From contig JAFXFC010000010.1 of the NCBI GenBank assembly GCA_017513525.1, positions 18,824 to 82,823 on the forward strand: a DNA stretch of 64,000 nt, given 5' to 3'. The stretch's first letter is position 1. Each line of letters starts with the position of its first letter. This DNA is from Clostridia bacterium. Its GTDB lineage: Bacteria > Bacillota > Clostridia > Oscillospirales > Acutalibacteraceae. The position numbers and the translations under genes were made by a program. Shown here one piece after another: positions 8,451 to 18,100 of this stretch. The notes beneath the pieces were generated by a model that had not been told where the DNA came from, did not search any database, and was given only the letters and a program-made list of their open reading frames with translations.

Positions 8451-9853
8451 TATCTGTTCTCCTCAAATGCGATTTTATTAAGTGCGTTAAGATATGCCTT
8501 GATACTTGCACCTATTACGTCTGTGGAAATACCGCTGCCCGAATAAAGCTTACCTGAATCGGAACGAAGCTTCACGAGTGCCTGACCCATAGCTTCTCTG
8601 CCTTCTGTTACGGACTGTATCTGGAAATCGTCAAGCTCAAAATGGTGACCAACGACCTGCTCTATAGCAAGGAAAGCCGCATCAATGGGACCGTCACCTA
8701 CATAAACTCCGTTGAGCTTCTTTCCGTCTTTCTCTATGCAAAGATTTGCAGTCGCGGTAATTACATTACCTGCATTTATAACATAGCTTACAAGGTGGTA
8801 GGTTGAAGGAACCTGCATTGTAACAGTTGCAATGATAGCTTCAAGCTCTTTTGTAGTGATAATCTCTTTTCTTTCCGAAAGCTTTAAGAATTCATCATAA
8901 ACCTTTGAGCTGTCTTGGGCACTCAGATCATAACCTATCTTCTGCACAGCCTGAGAAACTATACTGAAGTCATCATTTTTATGAAGCTCAATTTCATCGT
9001 CGCTTCTTATAACTCCTGTATAGGGAGATTCTTTACTGCGGTCCATATCTATAATAGCTTTCAGCTTTTCACAGACATTTTTAAGTGTTGCAGTTTTAAC
9101 ACCTGAGGATATACCCATTTTTTCGCCTTTTGCCGAAATAAATGCTGAAATTTTCTCAATATCTGCAAAGCCATAATCGCCAACGGTGGTTTTTATTCCA
9201 GTTGCACCGTTTTTAAGCGCTTCGGCAATACAAGCTGTTGACATATTTATGGCATCTGAAACATCCACCGTGACATTAATATTTTGGATACCCTGAACAG
9301 AAGAGAAAACACCGTTTATAAACGAGCCGAAATCATCTGCATCCATAACACCTGCATCATCGCAAAGCGTTATGCTATCAGCTCCTGCTTTAATTGCTTC
9401 ATTTAATGCTTGATAAAGGAATTCACTTTCTGCTCTTGTAGCATCAAGTGCGGTAAATTCAACCGTTTCACAAAGAGTTTTTGCAAATGAAACCAACTCC
9501 TCAATTCTGAGAAGCATTTTATCGGGCTTCAAAGCACAGAAATATTCCATTCCTGCAGGAGACATGGGAACAGCAATATTGAGAATTTTCCTTTTTGCAT
9601 CCTTGATACATGAAGCGGCACATTCAAGGGCTTCCTTTGTAAATCCCGCAAGAATGCTTACTGCTGTTTTTTCAACAACACTTGCAATATTTTTTACAAG
9701 AAGCATATCTGCTTTTTCGTTTTTTATGGCAGGCAGCTCAATAACATCAACACCAAGCTTATCAAGCTGCTTTGCTATTTCGGTTTTTTCTCTGAAGCTC
9801 AAATCTGCAGAAAGTCCTGCCATTGTTTTATCGATAATTGAGATCTTTTTCAT
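8450..9853 (-). CDS. LeuA-like protein lacking catalytic metal ligands, with intact LeuA regulatory domain
   Basis: Protein of 467 aa resembling 2-isopropylmalate synthase: an HMGL-like TIM barrel (about 1-270), a linker, and the alpha-IPM synthase allosteric dimerisation domain (about 345-462, with YVGDGPIDAAFLA and SGSGISTDVIGASIKAYLNALN). LDATRAESEFL matches the family's EDASR segment, but the N-terminal RDGEQ motif is replaced by a shortened DKTMAG (8-13), and the metal-binding HxHND is replaced by VDVSD (about 196-200). It therefore probably cannot perform the Claisen condensation. It is the first gene after the Leu-type T-box and is coupled to the TIM/acyl-CoA synthetase gene. A leucine-sensing or scaffold role, or a different reaction, is possible. 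It should not be annotated as an active LeuA without testing. Confidence 0.82.
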   Translation of the reverse strand: MKKISIIDKTMAGLSADLSFREKTEIAKQLDKLGVDVIELPAIKNEKADMLLVKNIASVVEKTAVSILAGFTKEALECAASCIKDAKRKILNIAVPMSPAGMEYFCALKPDKMLLRIEELVSFAKTLCETVEFTALDATRAESEFLYQALNEAIKAGADSITLCDDAGVMDADDFGSFINGVFSSVQGIQNINVTVDVSDAINMSTACIAEALKNGATGIKTTVGDYGFADIEKISAFISAKGEKMGISSGVKTATLKNVCEKLKAIIDMDRSKESPYTGVIRSDDEIELHKNDDFSIVSQAVQKIGYDLSAQDSSKVYDEFLKLSERKEIITTKELEAIIATVTMQVPSTYHLVSYVINAGNVITATANLCIEKDGKKLNGVYVGDGPIDAAFLAIEQVVGHHFELDDFQIQSVTEGREAMGQALVKLRSDSGKLYSGSGISTDVIGASIKAYLNALNKIAFEENR

Positions 9854-9878
9854 GGTATTCTCCTTATACTTTGCAAAA

Positions 9879-9906
9879 ATAAAATCCCCGAAACAAAGTT
9901 TCAGGG
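9879..9906 (-). terminator. T-box regulated terminator of the Leu leader
   Basis: Nine-bp stem CCCTGAAAC/GTTTCGGGG (one G-U pair) at 9886-9906 with a TTT loop on the minus strand, followed by ATTTTATTTTT. It uses the CCC of the antiterminator, so the two folds exclude each other. Confidence 0.85.
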
Positions 9907-10143
9907 ACGATAAAAATTACCGCGGTACCACCCGGATTGCTGTTTAAACAGCCGCTTATAAGGCTCTTCAAGCCATAGGTCATGATAACGGGACCTACCG
10001 CAGCTCCCTATCTCCCGAAGGCATTCAGAAGCCGTACTCCGATACGAGACAAACCGTAAAACTCGCTGCCGTCTTACACCTGCCGACGGCTCTCTGAAAA
10101 CTACCTTAAACGGTCTTAATATCATCACTGCATTTAATTTATT
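9881..10143 (-). promoter_or_regulatory. T-box riboswitch, specifier CTC (Leu), for the leuA-like/acyl-CoA synthetase operon
   Basis: Minus-strand leader with stem I (AGAGAGCC distal elements; stem ACCGT/ACGGT above the specifier loop and GATA/TATC below it). The codon just before the conserved purine of the loop is CTC (plus-strand 10046-10048), a Leu codon. The T-box bulge TGGTACC (about 9925-9931) sits between stems GGG/CCC and GCGGTAA/TTATCGT. The TGGT bulge suits a discriminator A, as in tRNA-Leu. The leader ends in a terminator and precedes a gene with a LeuA regulatory domain, which independently fits Leu. Confidence 0.93.
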
Positions 10144-10149
10144 ATATGC

Positions 10150-10178
10150 AGTATACTAAATACATAATGGCAAGTCAA
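10150..10178 (-). promoter_or_regulatory. Promoter of the Leu T-box operon
   Basis: Minus-strand TTGACT (10173-10178), 17-bp spacer, TATACT (10150-10155). The expected start is near 10143, directly before stem I. The spacing and sequence closely match the Ile T-box promoter. Confidence 0.85.
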
Positions 10179-10253
10179 TAGTTTTCTTCAAAATGGAGTT
10201 ATGAAAAAAGTGTAAGAATATTATTAACAAAACTAATTAATTTTTCACATCCA

Positions 10254-11186
10254 TTAATTGCCGTAATGCTTTATAAGTCTGTTATATTCCTCGTCTGTAA
10301 TTTCAATAAATCTTCCGTGCTTAAAGCCATACGGGAATGAAAATTCGCTGTCAGCTCTCTTGAAAGCGGCATCGCCGGGAGTTTTTGAAACGAAGGGCAC
10401 ATAACCCATTTTATCCTTGGGACAGCCGAAGAAATCGAGCATCAGGCACCATCTGCCGTCAGGGAGCGTATAGGTCGTCGCACCCTCATACGAACCGCCG
10501 TTTGTATAATAACGAACCAATTCATCAAAGCTATCATCATGAGTAAAGGGGCCCATTATATTATCCGAGGTCTCGTGCATATTTCCCGAAGGATCGTGAG
10601 CATTTTTATAGAACAAATGCCATGTATCACCGTGCTTCATAAGGTGTGAATCAAGTATCTCATTAGTCTTTGTAAAGAATAATTCGGGATAGGTAAAGCT
10701 TTTAAAATCCTTTGTGCGGGTACAGTATATAGACATATGATTGAAGTCATCTTCCCTTACTGTAGAGCCCCAATGAATAAGATACTCTTCTTTTTCCTCA
10801 TCATATGTAATTTCAGGTGCCCAAAGACAGCCGAAATCATCTCTTCCGAAGAAGAGCAGCTCCTGTTCGGTAAAGTTTATAAGATCTTCGCTTTCCCAAT
10901 AAGAAAGACATTTACTGCCGTTGTGGTTAATATCCTTCCAATCGATATTATAATTTTCATCCATTCTTTTTACAACACAAAGGTCGGTTGCAAGAATGGC
11001 AAACTTTCCGTCAGCACGCTTTATTATTTCAATATCACGCACACCGCCTGTACCTTTTTCACTCCAAAGAACAGGTCGGCCGCCGTTTAATGTTTCCCAA
11101 TTAAAACCGTCCTTTGAAACGGAAAAATGAACCTGTTCACCGTCTACAGTCAGTTTTTCACGAAAATGCACACTGAGATATGGCAT
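10254..11186 (-). CDS. Glycoside hydrolase family 43-like protein (intracellular)
   Basis: Protein of 310 aa with the repeating beta-propeller pattern of GH43-type enzymes: FSVSKDGFNWE, VRDIEIIKRADGKFAILATDL, WESEDLINFTE, CLWAPEITYDEEKEEYLIHWGS, ILDSHLMKHGDTWHLFYKN and YEGATTYTLPDGRWCLMLD. Candidate acidic residues are the D of VRDIE, the D of LDSH and the E of YEGAT. The exact catalytic triad cannot be assigned without alignment. No signal peptide is present, so it probably acts in the cytoplasm on imported arabino- or xylo-oligosaccharides (family knowledge). AAAGGAG precedes the ATG. It starts 12 nt after the thioredoxin gene and may be co-transcribed with it, an odd pairing of functions. 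Confidence 0.75.
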   Translation of the reverse strand: MPYLSVHFREKLTVDGEQVHFSVSKDGFNWETLNGGRPVLWSEKGTGGVRDIEIIKRADGKFAILATDLCVVKRMDENYNIDWKDINHNGSKCLSYWESEDLINFTEQELLFFGRDDFGCLWAPEITYDEEKEEYLIHWGSTVREDDFNHMSIYCTRTKDFKSFTYPELFFTKTNEILDSHLMKHGDTWHLFYKNAHDPSGNMHETSDNIMGPFTHDDSFDELVRYYTNGGSYEGATTYTLPDGRWCLMLDFFGCPKDKMGYVPFVSKTPGDAAFKRADSEFSFPYGFKHGRFIEITDEEYNRLIKHYGN

Positions 11187-11198
11187 ATCAAATCTCCT

Positions 11199-11510
11199 TT
11201 ATTTTATTATCCAGGCTTCAAGAATTTCTTTTCCCGAATAACCTACATTCTGATCGACTGCTTTTCCGTCTTTGAATTTTATAAGAGTCGGAATAGATAC
11301 AATGCCGTATGCGGCTGCAATTGCAGGCTCATCATCAACATTTACCTTGCAGAAGGTAATTTCGGTATGTTTTTCGGAAAGCTCTTCAACAAGAGGAGCA
11401 ATCATCTTACACGGACCGCACCAATCTGCCCAGAAATCAAGAATTACCGTTCCTTTTGAATCGGAAATAATTTCTTTGAAGTTAGAATGATCTACATTTA
11501 ATACTGACAT
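11199..11510 (-). CDS. trx: Thioredoxin
   Basis: Thioredoxin of 103 aa, a normal length, with the redox active site WCGPC (cysteines 31 and 34), DFWADWCGPCK, VNVDDEPAIAAAYGIVSIPTL with the cis-proline loop, and G near the C-terminus. The ATG at 11510 has AAAGGAG about 9 nt upstream; an upstream in-frame ATG would add 20 residues foreign to the family. It lies 13 nt after the ferredoxin-thioredoxin reductase-like gene, which suggests that electrons come from ferredoxin rather than NADPH. Confidence 0.95.
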   Translation of the reverse strand: MSVLNVDHSNFKEIISDSKGTVILDFWADWCGPCKMIAPLVEELSEKHTEITFCKVNVDDEPAIAAAYGIVSIPTLIKFKDGKAVDQNVGYSGKEILEAWIIK

Positions 11511-11523
11511 TATAATTTCTCCT

Positions 11524-11724
11524 TTAGTCTTTTGATTTATAATAAAGCATGCAATGACAATAGCCTTCAAAATCAGGATCGGCTATCTGTTCACGGAATT
11601 CCTTGCATATACACTTAAATTCCTCTGTTTTCGGGAGTCTGCAGGGGCAATATCCGTCTTTAAGCTTTAATCCTTCTTTTACTCTTGCAACAATCTCTTT
11701 ATTTTCATTAAGTCTTACTGCCAT
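11524..11724 (-). CDS. Ferredoxin-thioredoxin reductase catalytic-subunit homologue
   Basis: Protein of 66 aa containing the three Cys pairs characteristic of the ferredoxin-thioredoxin reductase (FTR) catalytic chain: CPC (26-28), CIC (38-40) and CHC (56-58). In plant and cyanobacterial FTR these hold a 4Fe-4S cluster next to the active-site disulfide. Spacing is 9 and 15 residues here, whereas the cyanobacterial form has 16 and 8. It is shorter than the chloroplast type and lacks a variable-subunit gene nearby. ATG at 11724 with AAGGAG 7 nt upstream is preferred to a GTG two codons earlier. Being first in an operon with thioredoxin supports a ferredoxin-driven thioredoxin system. Confidence 0.85.
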   Translation of the reverse strand: MAVRLNENKEIVARVKEGLKLKDGYCPCRLPKTEEFKCICKEFREQIADPDFEGYCHCMLYYKSKD

Positions 11725-11747
11725 ATACACTCTCCTTTTTATAATAT

Positions 11748-11775
11748 TTTATATCAGATTTTTCCGATGTGTCAA
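11748..11775 (-). promoter_or_regulatory. Promoter of the FTR-thioredoxin operon
   Basis: Minus-strand TTGACA (11770-11775), 16-bp spacer, TATAAA (11748-11753), about 25 bp before the FTR start codon. Confidence 0.7.
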
Positions 11776-11854
11776 CAGAAAAGTTTAAGAAAAACAGCGA
11801 CTGCTGATATGAGTACACCTCATAAGGATGCTTTTTGAGAGATACGGTGTAACC

Positions 11855-11888
11855 CTTTTTTGTGGTTGCACCGTTTTTTCTACTCTCA
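11855..11888 (+). other. Isolated terminator-like hairpin in the 11776-11951 spacer
   Basis: Stem ACGGTGTAACC (11844-11854) pairs with GGTTGCACCGT (11864-11874) with one unpaired T/G opposition, and is followed by TTTTTT on the plus strand. TGAGAG and CTCTCA flank it as an outer stem. No plus-strand gene ends here, so its role is unclear. Farther on, GCGCACT and AGTGCGT (about 11896-11931) enclose a smaller hairpin that leads into the mini-hairpin array. Confidence 0.5.
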
Positions 11889-11951
11889 GAGAGCGCACTG
11901 TTCCATCTTTACGGTGGTGAGCAAGTGCGTCTTTCGTTTTCGGTCAGTTCA

Positions 11952-12148
11952 AGTGTTATTCTGCCTTGCGGCAGAGTGATATTATTGTCTTAGACAATAG
12001 TGATATTGAAACTTTCAGTTTCAGTGTTATTTTATTCGCAATACTGACCGAAGGTCAATAACACTATGCGCAGCATAATATCACTGCGAAGCAATATAAC
12101 TCGCCCGGAGGCGAATAAAACTGCCGAGTGTCCTTACGAACACTCGGC
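11952..12148. repeat. Mini-hairpin linker array A (tree-like inverted repeat)
   Basis: Plus-strand order: linkers AGTGTTATT (11952), AGTGATATT (11975), AGTGATATT (11999), AGTGTTATT (12023), then AATAACACT (12057), AATATCACT (12077), AATATAACT (12093), AATAAAACT (12114). Self-complementary hairpins sit between them: CTGCC/GGCAG, ATTGTC/GACAAT, GAAAC/GTTTC, TGACC/GGTCA, ATGC/GCAT, GC/GC, CGCC/GGCG. The left linkers pair with the right linkers in nested order: two pairs are perfect and two have one mismatch, and the variable fifth base is matched in all four. A GCCGAGTG-stem hairpin (12123-12148) sits at the end next to the surface-protein stop codon and probably also terminates that gene. Confidence 0.85.
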
Positions 12149-12181
12149 ATAGCAACCGCTGTTAAATTAAATTAGTTCAGA

Positions 12182-15100
12182 TTAACCGAAAAGACCGCCG
12201 AACAAATTGGTTATATTAGCAATGATCATATAGAACCAGTTAACGATCTTCTGCCAGAAGGTAAGCTGTTCTTCTTCAACAGTATCATCTGTAATACAGC
12301 TTGCACTGCATATATACGGTGCATCTGCGGTATTTTCAGCAATACAGATAATAAACTTACCGATATCGTCGGTTGTAAGGGTATAAGAATCAGTATCCTT
12401 TGCTATCAATGTGCCCTGTGAGGGATCCATGTCGAAAGAATCGACTCTGTACCACTTGAAATTAAGATACTGCTGAGCATTCATGGGAATGTTTATAGCT
12501 TCAGCATAGAGAGTTTTACCGCTCTGTAATGTACCTTCGATATATAATTCCATATCGGGAAGCTCAGCCGGAACAACAGTGATAGTGATAAACGCTGTTT
12601 TTTCTGCGTAATCGTTATCATTGAAGGGGGTAAATACTACTTTATATACATCAGTAAATATACCGACACTTCCGGGAATAGTTTCGGGATCTGCCATAGC
12701 GAAAGTACCGTTCTGTGAAGCATCAAACTGAATTTCACCGAGCATCTGTCCGAATGTCAATGTTGCTGAAGTGGGGAATGTAACAGTACCGATATCAGCC
12801 TTTGTTATCTCAACCGTAACAGTGGGATTGAGAAGTACAAGCTCATAGTTGGAAGCTTTATCACCTATAAGAGTGGGATAGGTAAAGGTTACATACTTAG
12901 TACCTGCTGCATCGCTTGGAACAGTACCTGTAACGGAAAGTGAGCTGAGAGATAAGTTATCGCTACCGTAAACATTTTCGAGTGCTGAGAAGTTAACCGT
13001 AACATTAAGATTTCCGGGAACAAACTGTCTGTTTTCGGCAACAGCTTCAACAAAGACTGCACGCTTAGCCACTGTCAGTTTACCGCTTTCATACTCGAAA
13101 TTATAGTTATTACTCTGTAAGGTGCTGTCGATAGTGATATCATACTCACCGATATCTTTACCTGCATTATAGTCACTGTTCATAATGACATAACCGTTTA
13201 CTTCATCATTGAATTTATCAAGATCTGAAACACCTGAAACAGTGTAACGGTATGTAGGCTCATTGTCACCGTAAGTAACGGTAAAGCTTTCTGCCTTAAC
13301 TGTAACGGTAGCTTTAGATATTGTGAATGTTACATTCTGCTCTACAGTAGTAAAGTTATCGGTATCATCAGGTGTATAAATTGCTTTATAAGTATGTGTA
13401 CCTGCACCAAAGACTTTATCTGCTACAGCAGGATCCCAGCTCCAGTGGCTGTCACCAAGAGTTATCGCTGAAAGAGGTCTTGTATTATCATAGGTGATGC
13501 TTCCTACCATAGGAACGGAATATCCGGGAGCAGCCTTATGAATCTCTACGGTAAGTCCTTCGAGATTTATAAATTTAAGCTCATAGTTAGTAGCCTTTTC
13601 ACCTATAAGAACAGCATCAGAAACTGTAACTTCTCGTGTTCCGGCATTGTCATCATCAATTGTAGCCTTAACACGGGATTCATCAACATATACTAAGTTT
13701 TCGTCACCGTCTATTAATGTTTCTGCAACTGTTTCAAAGAGAAGATATATATTCTTGTTATTCTTCTGATAATCTCTTTCAACGGGGATTATCTTAACTT
13801 CAAGAGTTTTCTTTGTTATATCAGCCGCACCGCCATTTGCAAGGGTAAGGATAAGATCATAATTAGAAGCATCTTCTCCTGTAAGCTTGAGCGAATCACT
13901 GTTATAGTTTGCAGCCTTATTCATACCGGCTTCAGCTGACTCAAAGAAGAATACAGCAGACTTAACATCAAAAGATACATCATCGTTGCCGGCGGCACCT
14001 GTTTCACTCACGATTTTTGCAGTAGCATCAGTTGTTCCGTCGTAAACCTTATCAAGAACTTCTGCTACAACATTATATTTAGCTTTTTCGATAGTAAGAG
14101 TTCCTATCTTATGATTGAGTACAGGTTCATAAGTTGCTGTTGCAGCAATATCAACTGTAACTGTATATGTATCTGCAGCTACGGGAGCTTCTTTTGAACC
14201 ATTATATTTAACTGTCGCGGTTCCAAGTGCAGTATTACTGAATTCAACTGCGTGAGCCTGTGCATTGTAAGAGGCCGTCACATTACCAATATTTGCATTA
14301 TTGAGAATATCTTCGATAGAAGCAAGATCGGAAGTGGCAACAACAAAGGAATCGCTTTCTATATTTCCTCTGTAAGGAGCCTTTGATTCAGCTTTAACCG
14401 TAATTGTTTTACCTAAATGTTCATCTGTCAGAGTAAGCTCTGTGCCTCTGCTGATTTCAGCACCGCCTGCATACCATATAATTGTATAGTGGTTTAATTC
14501 AGAGGGAACAAGATTTGAAGCATCGACTGTAAGAGTATTTCCTACTGTGGGAGTACCTGTAACTGAAAGATTACCGTAAACTTCAGTAGCCTGAACACTG
14601 AGAGGAACTATAATATTTTTAACAGTATTATAGTTTGCTGTGTCCTCTGGAATAAATGTTGCAGTATAGATCTTATATTCTTCTTCACGGTAAACGGGAA
14701 TTTCTGCAGAGTTATCATAAACAAACTTACCTGCTACACTGCCTGTAACATCGCCACCTTCAAATATTGCATCGGCAAGTGTAAGACCGTATGTAAGCTT
14801 TGCAGAGGGAATTGCTGTCACATTGAGATTAGCTTTAATAACTGTTACGACAGCACTCTCAACGCTAACTTCATAGTTGTTGAATTGAGCCTCTGAAATA
14901 TCGATCGTTATAGGATAACCGTTTCTGTTAACAACAGAACCCTTTTTATATGTCGTATCTATCTTGATTTCACCGTCGGAAACAATCTTTCCGAGAGTGT
15001 CTTCCTTCTTTGCACCTACAAGAGTGATACATTCCTCTATACCGGGAAGGTCGCTGTTATATTCAAGTGTTATGTTATTGGTCTTGATAGTAAGAGGAGC

Positions 15101-18100
15101 CTTTGTAACATTAAGAGTACCGCTGATTACTTCTATCGCATAGTTATTATTTGATACAGTAAATCCGGGCACAGCATTTATATTATAACTACCTACCTGA
15201 TAATTGTCGATTTCTGAAAAACCAGTGGTGTATGTAAATGCAATATCACCGGCAATTACAGCGTCAAATGTATCATTGCCGACAAGGGAAGATTCATCCC
15301 AAGTGACATTTACATTATCTGCTGAAGGAGTAAAGTTTTCGCCGTAAACTACAGAAGCATCAGATACCGTAAAGGTTATCTTTCTGGGCTCAACTTTTAT
15401 AACACCATTCTGAACCGCAAAAATATAGTTGTTATTCTTATCAACAAAATTGTCTGCTTTGACAGTAACAGCATACTCTCCGACAGGATCCATCTGCTTA
15501 TAATCAGTTGCGGGTGTAATGTTACCTGAGGTCAGAACATTTTTGATATTGAAATTGGGGTCTTCTACAGAGCTATAGGTATAATCTGTGATATTGGGAA
15601 CATTGTCACCGTAGGATATTGTGGCATTATATGTAATAGTAACAGGAGTCTGCTTAACATTTACAGTAACATCTGCCGTTATTATTTCATAATTTTCTTT
15701 ATCATCAGGGATAAACTGTGCCTTATAGCTTGAAACTGCAACTGTGGGATTTATAGCCCCGTCGACCCATTTCCATGCACCGCTTACGGGTGTATTCACA
15801 ACAGGAAGACTGATATCAGCAAGAGTTACATCAGCCTGATAGTATCTGTCGGAAATAACGGGAGCTTGCATTTCAAGTGTAGCCTTTTCTATATTAACAA
15901 GAAGCTTTTCACCTGTTGCATATACAATCTTCTCTACTGCATAGTTTCTTGTAACATCGGAAAGCTGGTTATTTACAGCTTCGAGAGTTATATCAATAAC
16001 CTCTCTTGTACCGACAGCATTATTATCAAGCATTCCCTGCATTGTGCCGATAGCAACAGAATCATTACCGTGTAAACCGGCTGTGACAGTAAATGTAACA
16101 TTTACTTTATTGTTATTTGCTTCATATGCTCTGTCAGCGGCAGTTGCTAAAACAGTAAGCGGTCTTTTTGCAATTGTTAATTGTCCGACATTCGGAACAA
16201 CTTCGCAATTATAATTAGCAAGAACTGCAGAATTTTCATCGAGAACTGCTTTTATATAATAAATACCGGCAGCTCTTTCGGAATTATAGCTGTATGAGTA
16301 ATTGCCGTCTATGTACTCATAGCTTATTGCCTTTGATATTTCAGAAACACTGTCATCTGCAACAACGCCTTCTAAAGTAACACTAAACGGAGTCTTGAAT
16401 TCTGTATCACCGTATACAACTTCTGCATTATTGGGAGTTATTTTAAGAGGAGCCTTATTTACTGTAAATTCTACTTCAAATACAGTTTCTTTATAGTTTG
16501 AAACTTCAGCGTCTTCGATAAATTCGGGAGTCCATTTGATTTCAACAGTATGTGTTCCCACATCTTTGAAAGAACTCATATCAGAAGCATTAGAGAATGT
16601 GAAAGCACCTGAAATATCCTTGTCTGCTTCAACAAGACCTGTTGCATTATATAAATCCAAAGATAATGCTTTACCGAGTGTCTCGCCGTAAGTAAAGGCA
16701 GGAATACTTGTGGGAAGGTTGCCTCTTAATACAGAAGCCTTTTCTATTACCAGAGTAAAATCATAATCAACGCCGAGTCTGTTTTTGTATACGGCAGGAT
16801 CGCTTCCGTAATTTGTCTGATCGGCTATTTTAAGATTTATTTTATATGTACCTGCATTTGTAGGCATACCGCTGCCCTTTTCGGTTTTGCCTGCAGCATT
16901 TGTTCCTTCATAGGAATATTCTACATTGATAAGAGAATCATTATTACAGTCGATATCATACTCATTTGTAAAATCTGTACCGTATGAGGAATCAACAATC
17001 TTAAGTCCGAAATCAGAAGCTTTTATAGGAGCACCTGTATATGTAGTTGTTGCAATATTTCCGTTTTTCAATTCAGCACTGATAGAAATCGGAGTAACTC
17101 TTACATAGTCTACAAAAATATAAATCGGTTTATCACTTACTGGTGTTCCGGGATGAGTGTCTGCCGACGAAAAGTCATCCAACAAAGTACCTGTCTGGGG
17201 AGCTGCTACATTATAATCAGAGAACCAACTGTCCGGCTGAGTATATGTGATATATGAAAGCCTCCAGTAGTTACTGTTCTTCGGCTCACCGCCGTTATTA
17301 TATGAAACACTTGCTGTATTAGCCTTTGTAAGATTATTTGAGGCTGTAACATTGTTAAATGAAACAAGTGTCTTTACAACATTTGTTCCGTCAGTAAGAG
17401 GCTTATAAGAATAACCGACATTACCGTCAGAACCTACAATTGATGTGTCAATATCTTTTCTGTTTGCATTTAACCAATATCTGTAAACAATATGAACTCG
17501 GTTTGTGCCGGCTTTAGCACCACGGACAATACTTACGGGATGAGTATTTATAGTTGTTGCAATACTTGCATCATATGAATTACCGACTTCATCAAGGAAT
17601 TTGCTGACACTTATCGTTCCGTTAGGCCAAGCCTGATAAGAACCCTGATAGCCGTAGTTATCACTTACAATCTTGTCAGAAGATTTAGGCATTTCAGTGC
17701 CTGAAACTACAGTTCCTTCGCTGTATCTTCTAGCACCGCGATCATCGCCGGATTCAGAAATACTGCCATTACCTGCATTTATTGTAGCATCAACAATTAC
17801 GGGCGTATGACCGGTGGTAACATATATACCACCCGAATAAAGATTAATAGAACCAACATCTTTCTCTGAAGTAGTTGCATTACTGCTGTTAAGAGTTGCA
17901 TTATGAGAAATGGAAGCACCTGTTATTGAAACATTTCCGGAAGTTGCAATACCGTATGAAATACCGGTTATTTTTGATTCACCGCAATGTTTTCTATCAT
18001 TGGTATCAGATTCTCGCGTGGATTTTGCTGTAGCTGCAACATTAATAGATGTACCGCCGGAAATATTTACATTACCGCCGTAAATACCGTAAGCGACAGC

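Noticed and set aside
8450..9853. Annotation as an active 2-isopropylmalate synthase or citramalate synthase
   Set aside because: The RDGxQ and HxHND motifs needed for metal binding and catalysis are missing.
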